Source of the DNA: Candidatus Neoehrlichia procyonis str. RAC413
GTDB lineage: Bacteria; Pseudomonadota; Alphaproteobacteria; Rickettsiales; Anaplasmataceae
DNA: 64,000 nt
Assembly (NCBI RefSeq): GCF_000964795.1
Contig: NZ_LANX01000001.1
Span: forward strand, 434,001-498,000
Reading direction: 5' to 3'
Shown: positions 59,398 through 64,000 of the stretch, in pieces
How the letters are laid out: each line of letters begins with the position of its first letter
How positions within the stretch are numbered: the first letter of the stretch is position 1
The notes under the pieces: model-generated
What the model saw: the letters and a program-made list of their open reading frames with translations, nothing else
The model's database searches: none
Told to the model about the DNA's origin: nothing
Program-made: the position numbers and the translations under genes

Positions 59398-59706
59398 TTA
59401 TAACTCTTTGTCACTTTTGTATGCACAATGAGTTAGCATATGACAAGCAGTAGCATTAGTAATCCATAAAATACAAATTAGCAATATCACTTTTATTGTA
59501 AAAAGTGAAAAAGTATATTGCATATCTAATCCACTTAATACTAAAGCTGATCCTAATGTATCTGCTATACCTGCAGCATGAACTTTAGTATAAAAATTAG
59601 GAAATCTTACCACCCCAATTGCAGCAGTAACCATTAAAAATAACCCTAACCCTATCACTAATAAGCTAAAATACGTCATCATAAATTTATATCCTAGAAT
59701 TATCAT
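59398..59706 (-). CDS. mrpG: Mrp antiporter subunit G
   Basis: 102 aa, three membrane segments. Family motif GVVRFPNFYTKVHAAGIADTLG is intact. Overlaps the end of mrpF by 20 bp. Small structural subunit of the Mrp complex. Confidence 0.92.
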   Translation of the reverse strand: MIILGYKFMMTYFSLLVIGLGLFLMVTAAIGVVRFPNFYTKVHAAGIADTLGSALVLSGLDMQYTFSLFTIKVILLICILWITNATACHMLTHCAYKSDKEL

Positions 59707-59944
59707 AAAGAAAAAATTTCATAAATCCTGCAGTAGAAACAAAGTTAATACATGCATAAATTAAAGCAATATCTACAAATAGCAATGTCTCTCTAATAAC
59801 ACCTAACACTACAATAAGTACTATAACATATGTACTAAATAAGTTTGCAGCAAGAATCCTATTATATATATCACGTTCTTTCATTATGACAATTAACATT
59901 ATTGACATACATACCAACAAGCCATACGCAGTAAATATGACCAT
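59687..59944 (-). CDS. mrpF: Mrp antiporter subunit F
   Basis: 85 aa, three membrane segments. The pattern RILAANLFSTYVIVLIVVLG and VDIALIYACINFVSTAGFMKF fits MrpF. First gene of the F-G-(A'-like)-B-C run, transcribed towards lower coordinates. mrpE and the large part of mrpA are not present. Confidence 0.87.
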   Translation of the reverse strand: MVIFTAYGLLVCMSIMLIVIMKERDIYNRILAANLFSTYVIVLIVVLGVIRETLLFVDIALIYACINFVSTAGFMKFFLYDNSRI

Positions 59945-60199
59945 TAATGACCTCTATTTTATATTTAAAATAACTAAAAATAATAAATATACAACAATAA
60001 TGTATATTAGTTTAATTTGTATTATTACAAATTTCTTTATTAAGTAAGGAATTTCTTCAAAAACCTCAATATAAACTCAAATCATATTATAATTAAATCT
60101 TTACTAAAAAGTACTTATTGTCTTATATTTCTATATGTAATACTAGTAAACCTTTTACTATAATCAAATTCATCATTAATACATTCAAAATTACCCATA

Positions 60200-62203
60200 T
60201 CAATCATATTCTGCATTACGCTCAGCTAATGTATGCAGAACTTTATTTGCTATATTATCAGGAGTAATACCAAAATAATCATATAAATCTTTATAATGAC
60301 CTGATGCACCAAAACTTTCCATACCTACAAATATTCCATTGGAACCTATGTATTTATGCCAACCACAAGCACTTGCAGCTTCTACTGCAACTTTAACACT
60401 ATCATTATCTAACAATTCTGATATATAATTCTTATCTTGTTGATCAAATATTTCCCAACATGGAAAAGAAATTACTCTAACTCCTAACCCTTTATTACAT
60501 AAAATTGTTTTTGCCTTTAATGCAATTTCAACTTCTGAACCAGTAGCAAAAATTGTAACATCTAATTTATTTTCATAATCGCATATAATATATGCCCCCT
60601 TACTACAAAGGTTGGTATTAGATTCTACTTTACGTAAATAACTTACATTTTGTCTTGAAAGCGCAAATAATGATGGAGATTTTGTTAATTTCAATGCTAT
60701 TTCCCAACATTCTAAAACCTCAGCTGCATCTGCCGGCCTAAAAACATATAAATTTGGTATTGCCCTTAAAGATGTTAAATGCTCTACTGGCTGATGTGTT
60801 GGCCCATCTTCACCTACCCCTATAGAGTCATGAGTCATAATATATATCACTTGCTGCTTCATTAAAGCCGATAATCTAATAGAAGGTTTACAATAATCAG
60901 AAAAAATCAGAAAAGTACCTCCATAAGGAATAATACCACCATGCAAAGCCATACCATTCATACATCCTGCCATAGCGTGCTCTCTAATACCATAATGTAT
61001 ATACGAAGCATCAAAGAAATTTTTAGTAATAACTTTCATATTACTAGTTTTTGTATAATTAGAATTAGTCAAATCTGAAGATCCTCCTACAAATTTGGTT
61101 GACATTTTTGTTAAAATTTCCAACACCCTACCAGAAGACTTTCTTGTAGCTTCATTTACGCACAATTTATGTAAATGAGCCTTAAATTTATTTAATTCTA
61201 AAAATACACTTTCAGGTACCCCATCTGCAATTATTTCTGAAAAATCACAAGAATGTTTACTATATTTTTGAAATTTGTCTACCCACTCATCATATTCCCT
61301 TTCTGTTCTTTTCACAGCCTGCTGCCACAAAAGCATTATTTCGTGTGGTATATTAAAAGCATCATGACTCCAATTCAATTGTTTTCTCATTATTTGTATG
61401 TCATTCTCGTCAAATGGCCAACTATGAGCAAAACACGTATTTTCTTTAGATAACATCGATTTTCCAATGATCGTCCTACAACAAATCATAGAAGGCTTAT
61501 CAGCTAATTTAGCGTTCATAATTGCTTGGATAATACTATCAAAATTATGACCATCTATTTCTTGTACATCCCATCCATACGACAAAAACCTAGCTTTAAC
61601 ATCATCTGACATAGACAAGCTAGTGCTTCCATCTATCGATATACCATTATCATCAAAAAGAACTATCAACTTATTTAGTTGTAAATGACCTGCTAATGAT
61701 GCAGATTCATGGCTTACCCCTTCCATTAAGCACCCATCTCCAACCATAACATAAGTATAATGATCAACTAAATCAGAACCAAATCTTTGAGACAATATGC
61801 GTTCCGCAATTGCAAAACCTACAGCAGAAGCAAATCCTTGCCCTAGAGGTCCAGTTGTAACTTCAATTCCAGGTGTACATCCATACTCCGGATGTCCAGG
61901 AGTTAAAGAGTTAATTTGCCTAAATTGTTTTATATCATTAATACTCAAATATCCCATAAAATATAATATGGAATACAATAACATTGATCCATGACCATTT
62001 GATAAAATAAACCTATCTCTATTAAACCAATTATAATTTTTTACACTAAATTTTAAAAACTTATGAAATAAGATTGTTGCAACATCTGCCATACCTAAAG
62101 GCATACCCGGATGACCAGATGCAGCTTTTTGTATAGCACTTACCGATAAGAACCTTATAGAATTAGCCATAATAGCATAATTATCATTCATTACTTTGCT
62201 CAA
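60200..62203 (-). CDS. tkt: Transketolase
   Basis: 667 aa, full length. Thiamine-diphosphate enzyme moving two-carbon units in the non-oxidative pentose phosphate pathway. SGHPGMPLGMAD near 28-39, TTGPLGQGFASAVG near 115, the cofactor motif GDGCLMEGVSHESA near 153, and in the pyrimidine-binding domain FVGGSSDLT, YGIREHAM and GVGEDGPTHQPVEHL. Followed after 24 bp in the gene order by nothing downstream, while the M32-like gene lies just upstream, so the two are probably co-transcribed. Confidence 0.97.
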   Translation of the reverse strand: MSKVMNDNYAIMANSIRFLSVSAIQKAASGHPGMPLGMADVATILFHKFLKFSVKNYNWFNRDRFILSNGHGSMLLYSILYFMGYLSINDIKQFRQINSLTPGHPEYGCTPGIEVTTGPLGQGFASAVGFAIAERILSQRFGSDLVDHYTYVMVGDGCLMEGVSHESASLAGHLQLNKLIVLFDDNGISIDGSTSLSMSDDVKARFLSYGWDVQEIDGHNFDSIIQAIMNAKLADKPSMICCRTIIGKSMLSKENTCFAHSWPFDENDIQIMRKQLNWSHDAFNIPHEIMLLWQQAVKRTEREYDEWVDKFQKYSKHSCDFSEIIADGVPESVFLELNKFKAHLHKLCVNEATRKSSGRVLEILTKMSTKFVGGSSDLTNSNYTKTSNMKVITKNFFDASYIHYGIREHAMAGCMNGMALHGGIIPYGGTFLIFSDYCKPSIRLSALMKQQVIYIMTHDSIGVGEDGPTHQPVEHLTSLRAIPNLYVFRPADAAEVLECWEIALKLTKSPSLFALSRQNVSYLRKVESNTNLCSKGAYIICDYENKLDVTIFATGSEVEIALKAKTILCNKGLGVRVISFPCWEIFDQQDKNYISELLDNDSVKVAVEAASACGWHKYIGSNGIFVGMESFGASGHYKDLYDYFGITPDNIANKVLHTLAERNAEYD

Positions 62204-62227
62204 TATTATTCGTTAATACAACACCTT

Positions 62228-63715
62228 TTATATATTAAGATACTTATTGATTAAATAATTTTTATAAAAATCCACATTCAGCGATTGCTTAGTGACCTTT
62301 TGTAATAAAGCCATGCTATTGTATTTAGCACCATAAGAATGTAAATTTTTACTAAGCCATATAAATAAGTTTTTAAAATTACCTTTAGAAACCTCTTCTA
62401 AAATTTCTGTATCACATTTTTTAATAGTATCAAAAATTTGTGCAGCAACAATAGCAGAAATTGCCATACAAGGAATATATCCAAATAACCCATTTATCCA
62501 ATAACCATCCTGCATTAATTGATCAAAATCATCATTTGAAGTAAGGTTAAAATAATACTTTATACCCTGAAACCAAGCATCAGGTAAATCTTTTACTTGC
62601 AAATCATCATTAATCATTTCCTTCTCCAAAGTATATCGCAACATCACATGGGCAAGAAAAGTTACTTCATCAGATTCATCAAATAATGTACTAGGCTGGA
62701 TTCTGGTAAAATACGAATAAATATTTTCACAGCTACTAACCTTTCCACGCAATGATAAAAACTTTTTTACACTAGGAGCTATATAATTAATAAAGCCCTT
62801 ATCATGCATCAAATGGCATGACATTAACATTCCTTGAGCTTCATACATAATACTTCCTGAGTACCTACCTACTAACTGATTAGCCCATTGCTTTGGTAAA
62901 TTTAATTCATATAAAAAATATCCGATATTTTTTAGCAAGTTTTCAATTCCACATTTATAATTCAACTCGTCATATCTAACAATAAATTCATATTTTTCTT
63001 TCACAACATAGTTATTACATGATGCTTTAGTGAATATAACATCATTTTGAATGCCAAATAAAGATAAACAATAATTCCCAAAAGCTTTTTGCTTATCCTC
63101 ATCAACACTTTTGGCATAGTATACCCTAGAATGATTTTGCTTCTCAATAGCTTCATGCACAAACTGACGTAAAAATGCACCAATATCAGTAAACACTTCA
63201 TCTATCTTTTTCTCACTTAAATCAGCGTCGTACATACTTAATACAGCATCATATTTATTATTCATTTTTAAACTTGTTGATCTTATACTAGACATATCAG
63301 ATACTAACTTTACAACTTCTGACAAATTGCCCATAACATCTTTCAAAGAACTATTTTTATTACGAAATAACTCCCATTGCTGTCCACAATTTACCTTTGC
63401 CTTAAATAAATCCTTTATTAGATTCACAGGTACATTTTTATTATGTTGATACGCTCTATGCATATGATTTAAATTTGCAAGTTCCCAATCATTAAGTTTT
63501 TTTTTGTTATTAAGAGAAAAGTTAATCATTTCATCTATCATATCATCAGTAATAATCTCATATCTAATTTCTTGAAGAGTATTAATGCGCTCTATCTTGC
63601 TATCAAGATCCATAGTACTGCATTCCAATAACCTTATAGTATCATCAATATTATTAATTCTACTAAACACCTGTTCTAAAAATTTATAATGCTTCATAAA
63701 CAACACAATCCACAA
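62228..63715 (-). CDS. M32 carboxypeptidase-like protein lacking the zinc motif
   Basis: 495 aa, the full length of M32 (Taq) carboxypeptidases. The N-terminal half follows the family: DWELANLNHMHRAYQHNKNV, then CGQQWELFRNKNSS and YDAVLSMYDADLSEKKIDEV. Where the family has HExGHALYEQGLP the sequence reads KNIGYFLYELNLP, so both zinc histidines and the catalytic Glu are replaced. The downstream HESQS motif reads YEAQG. It is therefore probably not an active metallopeptidase. The frame is intact and the composition normal, so a retained non-catalytic role is likely. Met7 (63697) is an alternative start, since MKHYKFLEQVF resembles the family opening. It lies 24 bp upstream of tkt. Confidence 0.85.
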   Translation of the reverse strand: MWIVLFMKHYKFLEQVFSRINNIDDTIRLLECSTMDLDSKIERINTLQEIRYEIITDDMIDEMINFSLNNKKKLNDWELANLNHMHRAYQHNKNVPVNLIKDLFKAKVNCGQQWELFRNKNSSLKDVMGNLSEVVKLVSDMSSIRSTSLKMNNKYDAVLSMYDADLSEKKIDEVFTDIGAFLRQFVHEAIEKQNHSRVYYAKSVDEDKQKAFGNYCLSLFGIQNDVIFTKASCNNYVVKEKYEFIVRYDELNYKCGIENLLKNIGYFLYELNLPKQWANQLVGRYSGSIMYEAQGMLMSCHLMHDKGFINYIAPSVKKFLSLRGKVSSCENIYSYFTRIQPSTLFDESDEVTFLAHVMLRYTLEKEMINDDLQVKDLPDAWFQGIKYYFNLTSNDDFDQLMQDGYWINGLFGYIPCMAISAIVAAQIFDTIKKCDTEILEEVSKGNFKNLFIWLSKNLHSYGAKYNSMALLQKVTKQSLNVDFYKNYLINKYLNI

Positions 63716-64000
63716 AAAATACTTTTAATTTCTTTTCGTAGAAATAATACACTTAAATACCCATTTATCAAAATAATTAAAGAACACACAATACAATAAT
63801 CATGCAAAAAACGAATAATAAACTTTATTAATTAAAATTCATAATCCAATACATTCTAAAATCACTCTCTCATCAACTGTCATACTAATTTATGACTAAT
63901 TAAAGGCCTTTAGCATTTAGCTCTTATATGTTCTTATATGTATCTAGTCTATAAAGTATAATCTTAACAAAAATTAGCTGATTTTAAAAGTTATAGGCAA
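63716..64000. other. Spacer at the right edge
   Basis: 285 bp to the window edge, AT-rich. No start of a further gene and no RNA recognised. Confidence 0.5.

Overview
The window is a very AT-rich, loosely packed stretch of a chromosome from the obligate intracellular genus Ehrlichia (Rickettsiales, Anaplasmataceae). The main grounds are the gene order sodB-virB3-virB4 followed by four virB6 paralogues, acidic tandem-repeat tails on type IV secretion proteins, long intergenic spacers, scattered housekeeping genes and a poly(C)-tract gene. I cannot fix the species from the sequence alone.

Region 1 to 24.1 kb (minus strand) is a type IV secretion (T4SS) locus, read from high to low coordinates: sodB, virB3, virB4, virB6-1, virB6-2, virB6-3 and virB6-4. 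The last gene runs off the left edge and is already at least 3,715 codons long. About 7.8 kb of it is in-frame, acidic, hierarchically organised repeat. virB6-3 has its own unrelated 60-bp repeats. Three of the four VirB6 proteins begin with a lipoprotein signal.

Region 24.1 to 44 kb holds dispersed single genes or small pairs separated by long AT-rich spacers: pstA (plus strand), tRNA-Arg(CCG) and lipA, an unrecognised coiled-coil protein, a propionyl-CoA carboxylase alpha subunit, rluD (plus strand), lysA, rpmB, priA, and hemD with an exported glutamine-amidotransferase-like protein. The spacers hold three decayed copies of genes found elsewhere in the window: a virB6-3 piece near 27.4 kb, a virB6-4 repeat piece near 30.2 kb and an exonuclease piece near 34.6 kb. 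A plus-strand gene at 42.9 to 43.5 kb is split by a run of ten C, so a length change of +1 or -2 would restore a protein of about 205 residues: a probable phase-variable gene.

Region 44.4 to 63.7 kb (minus strand) has an M24 aminopeptidase, a retropepsin-like protease, an overlapping era/exonuclease pair, an overlapping mrpD-like/ffh pair, a RatA/COQ10-type protein, a probable 6S RNA with its own promoter behind dnaK, dnaK, an RNase E/G, a cluster of Mrp-type cation/proton antiporter subunits, transketolase and an M32-carboxypeptidase-like protein that has lost its zinc-binding motif.

Taken together, a T4SS inner-membrane module sits beside an iron superoxide dismutase and is followed by core metabolism, translation and ion-homeostasis genes. 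The notable biology is in the repeat-driven growth of VirB6-4, the shedding of gene fragments into spacers, and the poly(C) switch.
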